A program made the position numbers and the translations under genes. 64,000 nt of DNA from Cenococcum geophilum 1.58 (Eukaryota > Ascomycota > Dothideomycetes > Gloniales > Gloniaceae), in NCBI GenBank assembly GCA_001692895.1, contig KV748182.1, positions 1,244,341-1,308,340 of the forward strand, given 5' to 3'. Numbering within the stretch: position 1 is the stretch's first letter; each line of letters begins with the position of its first letter. The notes beneath the pieces were generated by a model. That model did not search any database. It saw nothing but the letters and a program-made list of their open reading frames with translations, and was not told the DNA's origin. Positions 33,336 to 44,514 of this stretch are shown piece by piece.

Positions 33336-36300
33336 TCAAGCCGCAGGTGCAACCCAATCACAGTGCCCGTTGTTCTCCTTCTGATGGTTCTCATCATGCC
33401 ATTCAAATTCAATATCGATGACCCAAAAGATATGAACCTCGATGGCCGCGGTCTGCTGAGAGATGGTCCATATCGAGTCACGTCCTACTGACCCGGACCC
33501 CGCGTGAGGTTCCGCGATGCACTCCTGCCTGTGCTTCCGTATACTCCCTTCCCACATGGCAGACACTCTGGCAACAGACAAGTCAAGCTCCAGAGACCCC
33601 CGAATCTTGCCGCCGGCAAGGAACTGGCCGGTGACGAGTTCGCCCAGCAGGATCAAGGCAACCTCGACCGTTGCCCCAAACTTGCCCAAGATCCTCTTCT
33701 CCCAGCCGAAGCCAACCCCGGCCTCGAATTTGAAGAACATGGACCCGGAACGCGGGATCTCATAGCCGCCGCCGATGATAAGCGCGGCGAAGAAGCCCGT
33801 GCCGATGTCGAACCTCATCTCCGCTTCGGCGAAGGTGCTGGTGACGCCCTGCGAGCGCGACTCGTGATACCTGATCTTCAGTTGGATCACTTTGAAGAAC
33901 TCGAGCAGCTGCTTGACGACGGGGATATTGGACGCCGCTTTGCCGATGTCCTTCTTGCCGCAGGACAGGCCCACGAAGACCTGCCACTCGTTCGTCAAGC
34001 CTGTATCCATCTTCGGCAGCGGTCCGAACGCGCCAAAGAAGCCGATCAGCTTGGCCATCACCCCGGGACTAGGTCCAAACTCGAGGTTGCTGTCCTCGAA
34101 GCGTGGCATTGGTGATGCCGCGTCGCTCAGCAGGTTTCCGCGGAACCGGATGATCACACCCTGACCTAGCGTTGTCGTTGCGAAACTGATGGAGCGAATG
34201 TTGAGCGTCCAGGGCACGGCCGCAGTGGTGTCGATGCGCAGCTCCACAGTTCCGGGCGTCGCCGTGTCGCTCGATCCCAACTCTATGACCGTGCTACTTG
34301 CCACACCCTCAGCTACGCTCTTGGGTCGCGTGGCCAAAAGATCAAACGGCTGCGCGCCCGGGAGTGAAAGGGCGATATCTCCTCCTTCCTTGATGTCCAG
34401 CGAATAGTTCGAGTTCGGCAGACTAAGACATGTGGTGGATGGTGGGAAGAGTCCTGAATCCATTCCTAATGCGAAAATGTCTGCGACGTAAGGCGTAATC
34501 AAACTGGTAATACGCTTCAGTCCATCCGGCCAGATTAGCGGACACGGAAACTGCACCTTCTGTGTCCCCGTGGAGAAGATGATGCTGTGATCTCCAGTGT
34601 CATCTGGTAGCAGCAGATTGGCAGCACTAGCAAACCGGTATGGTGAGCTGGCAAGAGGCGGAAACCCGACTTTACCTCTTCGAATCAAAGGAACCCCCAG
34701 ATTAGGGTCGACAGGCAAGACAGCATCGTTGTAACCTTGGCCTGAACGTTTGGCAAATGTCCACTCTCCCACTCTTGGGAAGTGGACGGACCCGAAGGCG
34801 ACAATGGCAAACTCTGGTACCGAGGTGAATGTCTCTTGAGACTTTCCCACTCCGACGCTCTGCACCTTCATCTCAAGCCCTGTGCTAGCGACATCGATTG
34901 TCGTGTCAATAGGTCGTCCTAGCGTTCCAACATCATCGAGTAGCTGTGCGTAGTGCGCAGGTGTGAACTCGCCCAAAGGGATGTAACCCAGTTGATCTAA
35001 GGCCGGAACGTTTGCTGTGCCTTCCAAGTCTAACGTACAGTTGAAGAGTACAGCTTGCACAGTTACCGGCTCGGCAGCACCTGGGATCAACACGTTCCTC
35101 GAGCGACCTCCGATCTCGCGGACGTTGGTGATGTTTTTGGCATGACGAAAGACTCCTGCGTGATTGATGATGCCTGAAGTTCCAGCGTCGCCGACTCCAT
35201 CCGCCGTGGGTTCCCATCCGCTCTCTCTGATGTACAGCTTCCCGTCGCTTGCTCTTTCGGTTTCGATGGTCTTGGTCGCGCGCCAGCAGTAGCAGTAGCA
35301 AATCGAGGTTATTTGCACCACCTCCCGAATGGTCCTCCCAACCGCCGTCTGGAACTGCACCTTCTCTATGACGGCGCCGCTAGTAGTGTTGGGTATGTTA
35401 CGCCAGTCGCTGAACAGGCTCTCGCCGTAGCCCGAGATGTCCACTCTGGTCACCGGGATCTTGCCGCCGGGTTTGCCAAAGGTGTCGTTGAAAAGCTTGA
35501 TGAAGTCGCTTTTACCTATGGCAGAGGCGTCCGCTCCAGAACGCGCACCGGTTACCCGCAATTGTGCGACGCCCGGCAGATGCGGTGACGCTCTCGGTCT
35601 GTTAGGTGGGAATACGAACCTTGATGATGCTTGAATTGACACTTGGTCCCCTCCTGTAAGGCCGGGAGATGAGAACTTGGGCTGAACGGCTAGAACGCGT
35701 GGCGATTGTTCGTCAGTTCGTGGCCAGGTCGAATAGGCGACAATTCCGGATGGCAGTCCGAAGCGAACTGAAAATCTAGGTGGATCAGCCTGCGGTTGTG
35801 CAGCAAAGATGAAACCATCGATGGCGTGGCGTGGTGTGACCGGAGTCAGAGAGACCGTATCTGAGCCCATGACCGTGGTCGGACCGGACCCAGCAAAGTC
35901 GAGGCTTTTGCTACTCTCGACAGCGGTGACGGGCTCCCACTGCACAGCTGGAAGAGCTGTGAGGTTCATGAACCTGTACGGAAGATGCAAAAGCAGGTCG
36001 GAGACCGAAAGCTCCATGCTCGCAAGACTACGGTCAGAAGCCGTGTTGATGCGAACTCCGAACTGAGAGGCATTTGAGGAGAGGTCGAGCAGAAGCGGCC
36101 CTTGCTGAATGAGTGCGGTCACTTCGTCTGTCGTCGGTGGCGCCTCGATCCTGTCGTTCAGCGGCAGCAAGCGTCCACCATCTGAGCGCGACATGTCGAT
36201 ATCATTGCCCCTGGGCAATACCACAAGCTCACTCAAACTCGTCGGGTCCATCTTCACGTCGATCGTTGCATCTGTCTCCCTATTCCACACTGCGAAAAGC

Positions 36301-37799
36301 TCAACATCAGTGCCGAGCCCCCTCCGAGCGAGGTTTTGGAGATCAATTGCGAGATTGGTGGTATAGGGATCTGGGAGGAAAGGAACTACGTGGGCCAATT
36401 CGAATGTTACGTTGGCACCGGCGTTGGACAAGCCGCCACCGTTTTTCGAATACACTCCCACCAATCGTATTGCCTTGACCTTGTTCGTCTGGAAGAGGGC
36501 ATTCTTCAAGGCGTAGGATTGGCGTTCAGCGGGCGAAGCCTGGCCTTCTGTGCTCACGATATTAATTGACGTGGACTGAGCGTCCGACGTGAGCGCAAGT
36601 GTCCCCTGCCCGGACAAGACGGTGTCTGCCCCATTGATCGTGCATGGCTTGTTCAAGCTGATCTTCGAGTCAATTGGCATGACCAAGGCCTCTCCACTTC
36701 CGGCTTGCTGGAAGAAGTATGTGATTTGTGTCCTCGCCTGCTTCCGGAACGTCACCGAGCTGTTGCTCCATAATTTGGTGGTATGAGTTGCAGAACTCAG
36801 CTTTCCTTCCGATCCCACGGCCGACATGTCGTTGCCTTGCACGGCTACTAGCATCTTACCACAGACCAGTGACGCACCTAGGCTAGGTATCTTCATAGAA
36901 AGTCCAGGGGATAACTCGATGCCCATCGATCCGGACCCTACGACTTCACCAAGTGTCGATTGGTCTTGAAAACTTACTGGAATTATCCAGGTTGCTTTCG
37001 CAATGGCTGCAGTCCCCATGAACTCAACCAAAGTTCCCGGTCCATGCCGGCCTGAGAATTTTGATTGATCGGACTGGAACTCGAATCCTAGAGATGCTAA
37101 GTCGGCATTGAATTCCGGAGGCTTCCCCAGATATGTGAAAGATACAGTATTCCCCTGTAGTAAAAGGGAGCCATTCGTGGCCGAGACTAACGCTCCTCCA
37201 TGGCTAGAGGCTCCATCAAATTCCAGAACAACGTCTTGAGGCCCTTTCCCGCTAAGCTCTACAGATGACGACCCAGGGTACTCAAGTTTCATGGAAAGTG
37301 ATAACAGTCCCGGAAAGGGTCCAGGATCGTCGTGCGGCTCGAGTAATGTGAGCGTCTGCGAAGCTGCATCGAAGGTATATTCCCCACGGAATGCCAGGGT
37401 TCCTTCGACGATCTTGAAGCCGAGAAAACCAGAGAAGAAGTCTGTAGACGCTGGCGCGAACTCTGAAGCTCGGAGATGTAGTGATCCTCCACTTAATGTG
37501 AAAGAAGTGCCACCACCCGCAAAGTCGGCCGCAGAGGAGTGGATAAGCAGGAAAGCTTGACTTGCATCTTCCCGAACGACTTTCACGAATTGCAATACAG
37601 TTGCATCGAAGACGTCTACGAGAATGTCTCGTCCAAACCGATCTCGAAAGGGCCCCAGGGTAGAGCTTGGGACCGCATGAGATCTCGGAGCACCAGCCAG
37701 CTGGTCAAGCTGGATTCCTGAAACTGCATCGCGGAGTGATATCGATGAGTTTGAATCATCTCGACGGTTTTGGAGGAACTGATCAAGGGGGTTATCCAT
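33336..37799 (-). CDS. Very large protein of unknown function (1487 aa), intronless
   Basis: A single uninterrupted 4464-nt frame starts at the ATG at 37799-37797. I recognise no named domain. There is no signal peptide and no clear membrane helix, so it is probably cytosolic. Much of the chain is alternating hydrophobic/polar and Gly/Ser/Thr-rich, like stacked beta-sheet modules (for example LSGGSLHLRASEF and LSGQGTLALTSD). A Cys cluster (ICYCYCW) lies at about residues 835-845. The last 200 residues include Gly-rich hydrophobic sequence (FFAALIIGGGYEIPRSGSMF, VGFGWEKRILGKFG). Large size, absence of introns and this style are unusual for a fungal gene and reminiscent of large bacterial structural proteins; that origin is inference. 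Codon usage and GC look balanced, with no RIP damage, although both flanks are AT-rich. It is divergent from, and probably functionally paired with, the 1161-aa gene. Confidence 0.85.
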   Translation of the reverse strand: MDNPLDQFLQNRRDDSNSSISLRDAVSGIQLDQLAGAPRSHAVPSSTLGPFRDRFGRDILVDVFDATVLQFVKVVREDASQAFLLIHSSAADFAGGGTSFTLSGGSLHLRASEFAPASTDFFSGFLGFKIVEGTLAFRGEYTFDAASQTLTLLEPHDDPGPFPGLLSLSMKLEYPGSSSVELSGKGPQDVVLEFDGASSHGGALVSATNGSLLLQGNTVSFTYLGKPPEFNADLASLGFEFQSDQSKFSGRHGPGTLVEFMGTAAIAKATWIIPVSFQDQSTLGEVVGSGSMGIELSPGLSMKIPSLGASLVCGKMLVAVQGNDMSAVGSEGKLSSATHTTKLWSNSSVTFRKQARTQITYFFQQAGSGEALVMPIDSKISLNKPCTINGADTVLSGQGTLALTSDAQSTSINIVSTEGQASPAERQSYALKNALFQTNKVKAIRLVGVYSKNGGGLSNAGANVTFELAHVVPFLPDPYTTNLAIDLQNLARRGLGTDVELFAVWNRETDATIDVKMDPTSLSELVVLPRGNDIDMSRSDGGRLLPLNDRIEAPPTTDEVTALIQQGPLLLDLSSNASQFGVRINTASDRSLASMELSVSDLLLHLPYRFMNLTALPAVQWEPVTAVESSKSLDFAGSGPTTVMGSDTVSLTPVTPRHAIDGFIFAAQPQADPPRFSVRFGLPSGIVAYSTWPRTDEQSPRVLAVQPKFSSPGLTGGDQVSIQASSRFVFPPNRPRASPHLPGVAQLRVTGARSGADASAIGKSDFIKLFNDTFGKPGGKIPVTRVDISGYGESLFSDWRNIPNTTSGAVIEKVQFQTAVGRTIREVVQITSICYCYCWRATKTIETERASDGKLYIRESGWEPTADGVGDAGTSGIINHAGVFRHAKNITNVREIGGRSRNVLIPGAAEPVTVQAVLFNCTLDLEGTANVPALDQLGYIPLGEFTPAHYAQLLDDVGTLGRPIDTTIDVASTGLEMKVQSVGVGKSQETFTSVPEFAIVAFGSVHFPRVGEWTFAKRSGQGYNDAVLPVDPNLGVPLIRRGKVGFPPLASSPYRFASAANLLLPDDTGDHSIIFSTGTQKVQFPCPLIWPDGLKRITSLITPYVADIFALGMDSGLFPPSTTCLSLPNSNYSLDIKEGGDIALSLPGAQPFDLLATRPKSVAEGVASSTVIELGSSDTATPGTVELRIDTTAAVPWTLNIRSISFATTTLGQGVIIRFRGNLLSDAASPMPRFEDSNLEFGPSPGVMAKLIGFFGAFGPLPKMDTGLTNEWQVFVGLSCGKKDIGKAASNIPVVKQLLEFFKVIQLKIRYHESRSQGVTSTFAEAEMRFDIGTGFFAALIIGGGYEIPRSGSMFFKFEAGVGFGWEKRILGKFGATVEVALILLGELVTGQFLAGGKIRGSLELDLSVARVSAMWEGSIRKHRQECIAEPHAGSGSVGRDSIWTISQQTAAIEVHIFWVIDIEFEWHDENHQKENNGHCDWVAPAA

Positions 37800-38648
37800 A
37801 ATCGCAAATATGACTGAAAATAGCAGAAGTTAAGGATGGCATGCGCATTGAAGGGCGAGAGGACTTGACCATGACAACTTCAGGAGCAAGGTTTGGATGG
37901 AGCCTGAAATGCTCCACGTAATTCTTCCACACCCTCGCGATTTACTGAAAACTGAACTTCTCACCGGTCTGCTTGTTCAGCTCTTTCGTCGTGTCGGATT
38001 GGCCAAGAACGAGTGACCGGAACTTTCCAGCTGCAGTATGCATTCAGCTCTTCGCGCAGGGCATGTGCCAAACTGGCTACGCGACACATCTTGGACGATA
38101 TCCAAACGGAAGCTGACTTTTGTTCCATCGCTCTTTCGTCGTGTCGGATTGGCCGAGAACGAGTGACCGGAACTTTCCAGCTGCAGTATGCATTCAGCTC
38201 TTCGCGCAGGGCATGTGCCAAACTGGCTACGCGACACATCTTGGACGATATCCAAACGGAAGCTGACTTTTGTTCCATCGCTCTTTCGTCGTGTCGGATT
38301 GGCCGAGAACGAGTGACCGGAACTTTCCAGCTGCAGTATGCATTCAGCTCTTCGCGCAGGGCATGTGCCAAACTGGCTACGCGACACATCTTGGACGATA
38401 TCCAAACGGAAGCTGACTTTTGTTTCATTGCTCTTTCGTCTTTCGCCACTTTCCTGCATCAGTTGAACCTCCATATCCTCGTCTCGTATACACATCTCAG
38501 TGAAAGCAGATTATGACCGGTCTGCATCAACAACAATGCTGGACTAGGCTGAAGAACCTCTGAAGCCTGCCCGCCCCATTACGATATTCTTACTGCTTGA
38601 GTAGTCCTGCAAACTTCATGCTCGCCTGAATTTTTTCTCTCCTCCACC
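37800..38648. promoter_or_regulatory. Shared divergent promoter region with tandem repeats
   Basis: An 849-bp gap between the start codons of two divergently transcribed large genes, so any promoter for both must lie here. More than half is the 150-bp repeat array (37981-38440). Short unique segments of about 180 and 210 bp remain next to each gene, and no obvious TATA box was placed. The layout suggests co-regulation, which is inference. Confidence 0.5.
37981..38440. repeat. Three 150-bp tandem repeats plus 10-bp partial copy
   Basis: Copies at 37981-38130, 38131-38280 and 38281-38430 start with CTCTTTCGTCGTGTCGGATT. A 10-bp start of a fourth follows at 38431. Copies differ at only a few bases (CCAAG/CCGAG in copy 1; TTTCATTG/TTCCATCG in copy 3), so amplification is recent. 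150 is a multiple of three and three frames stay open, giving 50-residue repeat peptides on both strands that I do not regard as genes. They include CAGCTG and GCGACACATC motifs that would be triplicated if they bind factors. Confidence 0.95.
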
Positions 38649-41600
38649 ATGTCGGAGATAGTTCTGGTTGCGCTACCTTTCCTCCAGAAGTGGGAGGCCG
38701 ATACTCTTACAATCAATGTGCTTTTGCTTCCACGCAACAGTCCTCTCAAACCTTTGTTGTCCCCAAACCCAAAGAGCTTTGCGGAGGCTGCCTTCGACTT
38801 CAACGTTCACGTCCAGTCTGGCGTCGATACATTGCCACTCGAGGCAACTGCACCATTTTCAGTAATCGCTTCTGACGCGGTTGGGACAGCAACATCGCTC
38901 TTCACGGCACTTCAGGATGAGCTGCCTATCAGTGAAGCCGCCGGAAAGGCTGTTCGCAGTCCCGAGAATCGAGTTCGCAAGTATGCACCCGAGTCATACA
39001 GGCAGGCTGTGGGAACGCAGACAAGCTCTTCTGGCCTCCTGGTATTTGGAAAGGAGTATAATTGCGCCATAAGTTTCCCTCCAGATACGAAATACAAACC
39101 AATGCCACCAAACCCTTTGATCAGCTGGGGCAAGGTCTATGCGATTCTCATTCGGAACCCGTCTCTCGCACGAGCAGCTGGTATGATTCGGAGTCTTCAC
39201 GTTCCCGTTGCTGATCGCAGCTTGTTGGAAGAAGGGGGCTATCTGTGGATTTCCTTAGCTTCCGGAGGATCTGGAGTCACGTTTCCTGGCGCTCCGAAAG
39301 CCTTGAAAACATATGCAACGCAGATTCCGCCTTTGAGTGCGAACCGACACCTTTTCAGCCCGGTTTTCTTTCCGGTACGAGCAGACGAGTCATTTGGTGT
39401 CAATTACGACCAGATATTCGCCGAATTCGAAGACTACAATGATGGCTGGGCCAAAGCTGTCCATGTGGCTCAAATGAAGTACATGGATCCAATAAAACAA
39501 TCTGGAGATGGACGTCGCCCAATCAAAGAATGCGGACTACAGATTGGATGGGACGATGAGCAGATGGCTCTATGGATGAATCGTCAGCTCTCACCGGATC
39601 TCGAGGGTCACGATAGCCCGTTCGGAATTCTTGGCTACCGCATTGATATCAGAGTGGAGGGCGAGGAAGCTTGGGAGTCTCTAGTACGAGCAAAAGGGCC
39701 TCTCAAGTTCAAAGATCTTGAGTTTGGGACTTTTGATGGCGAACTGCACGTGGAAGTGCATCCAGGTAATTCCCGTGGAGAAGCGAAGGGGGACTTCTGT
39801 AAGCTACTCGAAGGATTTTTATGCACATCAGAACACTGACTCTGTGTCAGGGCTGCCGATATACATGTCGGCGTGGGATGGAACATCCCTTGTCAGCAAA
39901 GACCCAAGGAGGTTGAAACTAATGGGTATACAACAGGCGTCGATACCGCTGGTCGTGGGAACAGAGCCTGCTACCCAGTTACTGTACGGGAAATCTTATG
40001 AAATTCGAGTCCGATTCATGGACCAAACAGGCGGCGGCCCACTGGTCCAGAGTGACCCGTTGTTGCCTGGACCACAACCAGTTGCCACTATTCCTTTTAG
40101 GCGATGGGTTCCTCCTTTGCGGCCCACCATCCAGGACGACATTGGTGACAGCAGCCAACCAGACCTAGAAAATGCGCCAGACAGACTTGTGATTCACAGG
40201 CCATTGCTAAGTTGCAACGCAGTCCTGTGTACTGGAGCATATACAAACGCCATACAACTCCTTCTCGATGACATTGCTGCAAGCAAAACAGAACAACGAG
40301 AACCGGGATTACCAGATCCAGATGTGAACCGCGTTGAGATTACTGTCGAAGTAGGAGCACTGAAAGGTGATCCACTGGCTAGTAGTGACAACTTCATCCC
40401 CTTGGTTACGGTAGAGAGGCAATTTCCAACAGCAGCTGACAGGCCCCTCGAGCTTGACTTGACATGGAAAGACATCTCCAATGTCTTTGATTTCTCAGTT
40501 GGAGCAGATGGAGCTCTGCATTTACCAACTGCAAGGTTGATCAGATTGCGAATCAGGTCGCTCTGCCGAGAGGACCCACGGACTGATCCGACGCAGCCAC
40601 TCGTATATTTTGGAGCGGAGGACATTCTTCGCAGTATCGACACGCAAGTAACGCTACTCAAGCATGCTTCGCGTGAGCAAGCGTTATTCAAGGAAACAAC
40701 ATCTAGCAAGCGGTTCTGTGCTCTGTATCTACAACCGGACATCCCGCCAGATGGAGCGTTGTCGGACCTGTTACTCTCGTCCGCAAAACCTAACGAGAAG
40801 GGTTCCGATATTGCATCCACACTCGCGTCCTCCTTGGAGCTGCGCAGCGAGAACTTGACACTGCGTCCTCAGCCCGGCCGTCGCGCAGTGTTCGCTTGTG
40901 CTTCGTCCATCCAGTATGTACTTGGTCCTGACCGGGCTAGTATTACCTTTGCTTCTCAGAGCGACCTTGCCTTACGTTGGCTCGTCGTGGCTCGCTTGAC
41001 AATTAAACGAGACTGGACTTGGATTGGATTGTCCGAGCTGACAGTGTCTCGTGATGGCGCAACGATCGGTAAATTCTCGTTACCGGGAGATGTCAACCAT
41101 GATGCCCTTACCGCACCTACTCGAGACGAAACAGACTTGATCATAATCGACGTTATAAACCCTCAACCGAAGCCAGGCGAGCTTCCAGCTGAAATTCAGC
41201 TCGATTATGAGCTGGTCTGCTCGTTCCAAGGCGGAGGTGAAGGAGATGGACCGATGGAGCTTGAAATGACCTTGCCGGTGACCACGCCACCAGCACAAGT
41301 GCCGCGCATTGTTTCAGCAGGCATAGCGTTGTCCCCATACCATCGATCATCAGACTATGCATCGACTGAGCCGCGCAAGCGTGCCTTGTGGATCGAGCTG
41401 GCAGAGGCTTTACAAAATCCCCAAGATAGCTACTTTGCTCGTGTCCTGCAGCATTGTGCAGACCCGTTATTTGCAGGTTCGGAATCTGCCACAGGACCAA
41501 ACTCCGAGCCGCCTCTCCCCATAGACCCCGAACCGGTCCGTAAGATAATTGTTGGTCAATCAGATGACTCGGCTGGTCTTTACGCGATGCAGCCCTTGAT

Positions 41601-42219
41601 TCCATCCGACTCCCCAATCCACTGGGCTTTGCCACTTCCGCCTGGAATGTCAGAAGATTCGCCTGAACTCTTGGGAATGTTTACATATGAGTTACGAGTT
41701 GGACATTCCGGAAGCTTATGGTCAACAGCGCAAGGTCGGTTTGGTCCGCCGCTGCGTGTGACTGGCATTCAACACCCGTCCCCTGCTCTGAATGTCCGGG
41801 TTACTAGGAACATTTCCAGCATCATCGCAAGCGCGCCATATGCGTTACCAATCAATCGCGGTCGTGCTGACTTCCCAAAATCAGTTGCCTCGACAATTGA
41901 GGTGGTACTATATGCGCAAGCGGCACGCCTAGATGGAGAAGATTTCCACAATGTCTTCGTGGCATCTAGGCGAGCCGTGGTTGCACAGAACTTTCACTCA
42001 CAAGTTCAGGCATACGGCGAAGCGGTTTTTGATCTCGATAGAGACGTGTTTCCGCAACTTGCTGCGCTTGGGTTCTCTGTTAAGGCACCCCTGAGCGTGC
42101 TTGCTGTGGAACTAATGCCGCAAGAAAACTTCCCAGACTTGCCTCTGACAGCTAATCTGGGCGGCGCTCGGATTCTGCGATCCAGTAACCTGATTGCGAT
42201 CCCGGCTACTTGTCCATAG
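38649..42219 (+). CDS. Large protein of unknown function (1161 aa), partner of the 1487-aa gene
   Basis: Two exons, 38649-39765 and 39851-42219, with an 85-bp intron (GTAATT..CAG, branch CTGAC); the joined frame is exact. The start is an ATG in strong context (CCACCATGTC). No named domain is recognised, and there is no signal peptide or membrane segment. The N-terminal 400 residues look like an ordered globular region (LVALPFLQKWEADTLTINV, FNVHVQSGVDTLPLEA, GLLVFGKEYNCAISFPPDTK). The middle contains repeated beta-rich segments with NRVEITVEVGALKGDP and LRLRIRSLC-like strands. The C-terminus ends NLGGARILRSSNLIAIPATC. Like its neighbour it is rich in Pro/Asp/Leu and carries no RIP damage. One fungal-type intron shows it is adapted to this host. 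The pairing, comparable size and shared control region suggest that the two products act together. Confidence 0.85.
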
Positions 42220-43110
42220 ATACGACAATGGTTGACTGCTTCTTTCTCAGGGGACAACTTGGGGGTGCCGAAGGTTTCCAACAGCGATCAATGCTTGGTT
42301 GCCCGCTTTGGAATTGAACGAGGTCCATCACGATGTGACGAAACTCTGCTGGCTATTGCTTAGGAGTGAAAGCTAAGCATTGACAGCATCTACTGTGCTG
42401 ACCAATGACGTGTTTCTCCACGCCTTATAAACTACTATTTTTTTTAATTATTTCTTGGAAGGCTTTATTCAAGGTTTCATTAAAAGAAGTGATTACTCGT
42501 CCCACAACACCTGTACTAATTACTTGCACTGTCCTAAATCTAAATAGTTCTTATATAAGGACAGCCTCGCAATTAAGATTCTACTTTATATGTTCTCGCG
42601 CCGCAAAAAGAGTGCCGTGTCCTTCATTTCCTGCAATTGCTCGCTAGAAATGATCCCGGGGATAGCTCGCCTTTTTTATATCTTAAAGAGTCTGAAGCGG
42701 CAAGGAACTGGGTATACGGTGCATAAACCTACGAGGCTTGGGGAGATTGTAGAATCCTGTAAGGAAAACTCCCGAGCAGCGTCAGCCGATTCGTTGCTTT
42801 GAGACCAGTTATCGGTGATGGCTTGAGCAGCGCTCGACGGACGCTGGCGATTTCGTCCAATGAAGGCGCTCTAGGGAGGTGAGCGGTTGGCTTTGGCGAC
42901 CTCTCCCTGCTGGCTGATATTTGGTCATCGCGTTCCGACTTTTTTGTCGCCTTTCTCGCGAAGACGTCGTTACAGTTGCCTCAACGCACATGTTACGTCG
43001 AAGAATGGCTTGCGACCCAAGAAGAGACCGCATAGCGGTGCAGGTGTCGCACGTTCACGCTAAAAATGGGCAAATCTTCAGGCAGCAGAGAGAGTGTATT
43101 GTCTGTGTTC
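42220..43110. other. Border region without a gene
   Basis: Normal base composition to about 43,050, then an abrupt fall into AT-rich DNA. Short frames here (70-90 codons) lack support. No terminal repeat marks the junction with the retroelement block. Confidence 0.4.
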
Positions 43111-44264
43111 TAGCTAGGTACTTTATACGCGTTGCCTATCTTTTTAAGAACCTTATATAGTCCTACTATCTAATAGTCTAGCTTATGGCTAGGTCGTTTT
43201 GTCTTTTAGTTTTTTATTATAACCTAAACCATATCTCCTACGGTAAAGTTAAGCTCTCGCCTATACTTATTCGCCTATTATTATATTAATTTCTAGGCCT
43301 TTTCTAGATTTATATAGGCTACCGTTTAGGCTTCTTCTAAGCGCTTAGCGTACTGCCGTGCTTTCTTATAAAATAGTTTTTCGCGTACGGTCTAGGGTCC
43401 TTTTAGTCTTTTCTAGTTAAATAGGGGCAAATCCTATAGAGTTATAGGGTAGGGTCGCTTGGGTATAGTCTATTAGAGGTAGTAGTTTAGCCTAGTTATC
43501 TTAGAAGTATTTAATAAAGGGCCAAAGTCTCTAATCTAAGTATTAATTTACAATTTCTGTCTAACTATCTATTTAGGGGTGGTATATAGTAGAAAGCTTT
43601 AGCTTAATGCCTAAGATTTAGGTAAACTTATTCTAGAATACTAATATAAATTGCGGCCTATAATTGGATATAATAGTATCTAGTAGTCCATAGATTTGGT
43701 AGACGTAGTAGATATATAGTTAGGCTGCTTCTTTAGTATTAATATTCTTATAATATAGGATTAAGAACAGGCGCTTACTAAAGTGGTTAACTAGAATTAT
43801 AACTATATTATATCCGTTATGGTCTATAGGTAGCTTATAGAAGTCTATAAAGATATATTACTAGGGGCGTTCTAGTATTAGAAGTGGTTTTAATAGTCCT
43901 AGGGTCTTATCTTATGGGATTATAAATCTACAGCAGCTGTCGCAGTTCTATACATAACGGTTAATATCTATAACTATTCCGGGCTAGTAGTAGCGGTTAC
44001 TAACAATCTTACGGGTCTTATTTTTTCTAGGGTAGGCTGTAGAGACCTAGGTATAAGCTTCGGCAATAAGCTAGGTCCGTAAGTTCTATTTCTTAGTTAC
44101 TACTAGCCGTTTCTAGAGCTTAAGTAGTCCGTTTTTAAGGGACTATAGGCTAGTAACGTTCTTTACCTTTTTACAGTACTCCTATAGAGAGGGGGTTGTT
44201 TAGTTAGCCTATAGTAGTTTATTAATAAGGTTAAGTTTAAAGGAGTTAATAGAATATATCTCGG

Positions 44265-44514
44265 TGTCACGGAAGTGGGCACGAGCTGGAATACAATGTA
44301 CTAAATAGGGTAGTAATTGAAGAAGGCTACGTACGCGTAACTATGCGTGGTTGATACAAAGACATTTGGATGAAGAAGAAGAATCTTCGTGTGCTAGGTA
44401 CGGGTATAAATAGGAGTTGTAGGGGAACGTGCGTAGGTGTCTCGGGACGAACGTGAGTACGGGTCAAGAACGTCAAAACGCGTAGGGACGTGAGAACGCG
44501 TGAGTCCCGTGACA
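44265..44514. mobile_element. Solo LTR, not RIP-degraded
   Basis: A 250-bp sequence starting TGTCACGG and ending CCGTGACA, flanked by the 5-bp direct repeat CTCGG (44260-44264, 44515-44519). It lies within the integrase part of the older gypsy element. Its base composition is much higher in GC than its surroundings and CA/TG dinucleotides are kept. Internal sequence is absent, as after LTR-LTR recombination. It is younger than its host element. Confidence 0.88.

Noticed and set aside
33504-34115. 203-codon frame opposite the 1487-aa gene
   Set aside because: Shadow frame in GC-balanced coding DNA; no family resemblance.
37961-38516. Three frames of 160-170 codons made of 50-residue repeats
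   Set aside because: 150-bp repeats keep any stop-free frame open. Located between divergent genes and present on both strands, so chance is the simpler reading.
40194-40820. 208-codon frame opposite the 1161-aa gene
   Set aside because: Shadow frame; serine-rich, no motif.
33336-42219. Starship-type giant transposon carrying the gene pair
   Set aside because: No DUF3435 tyrosine recombinase (captain) or matching terminal repeats were found in the window.
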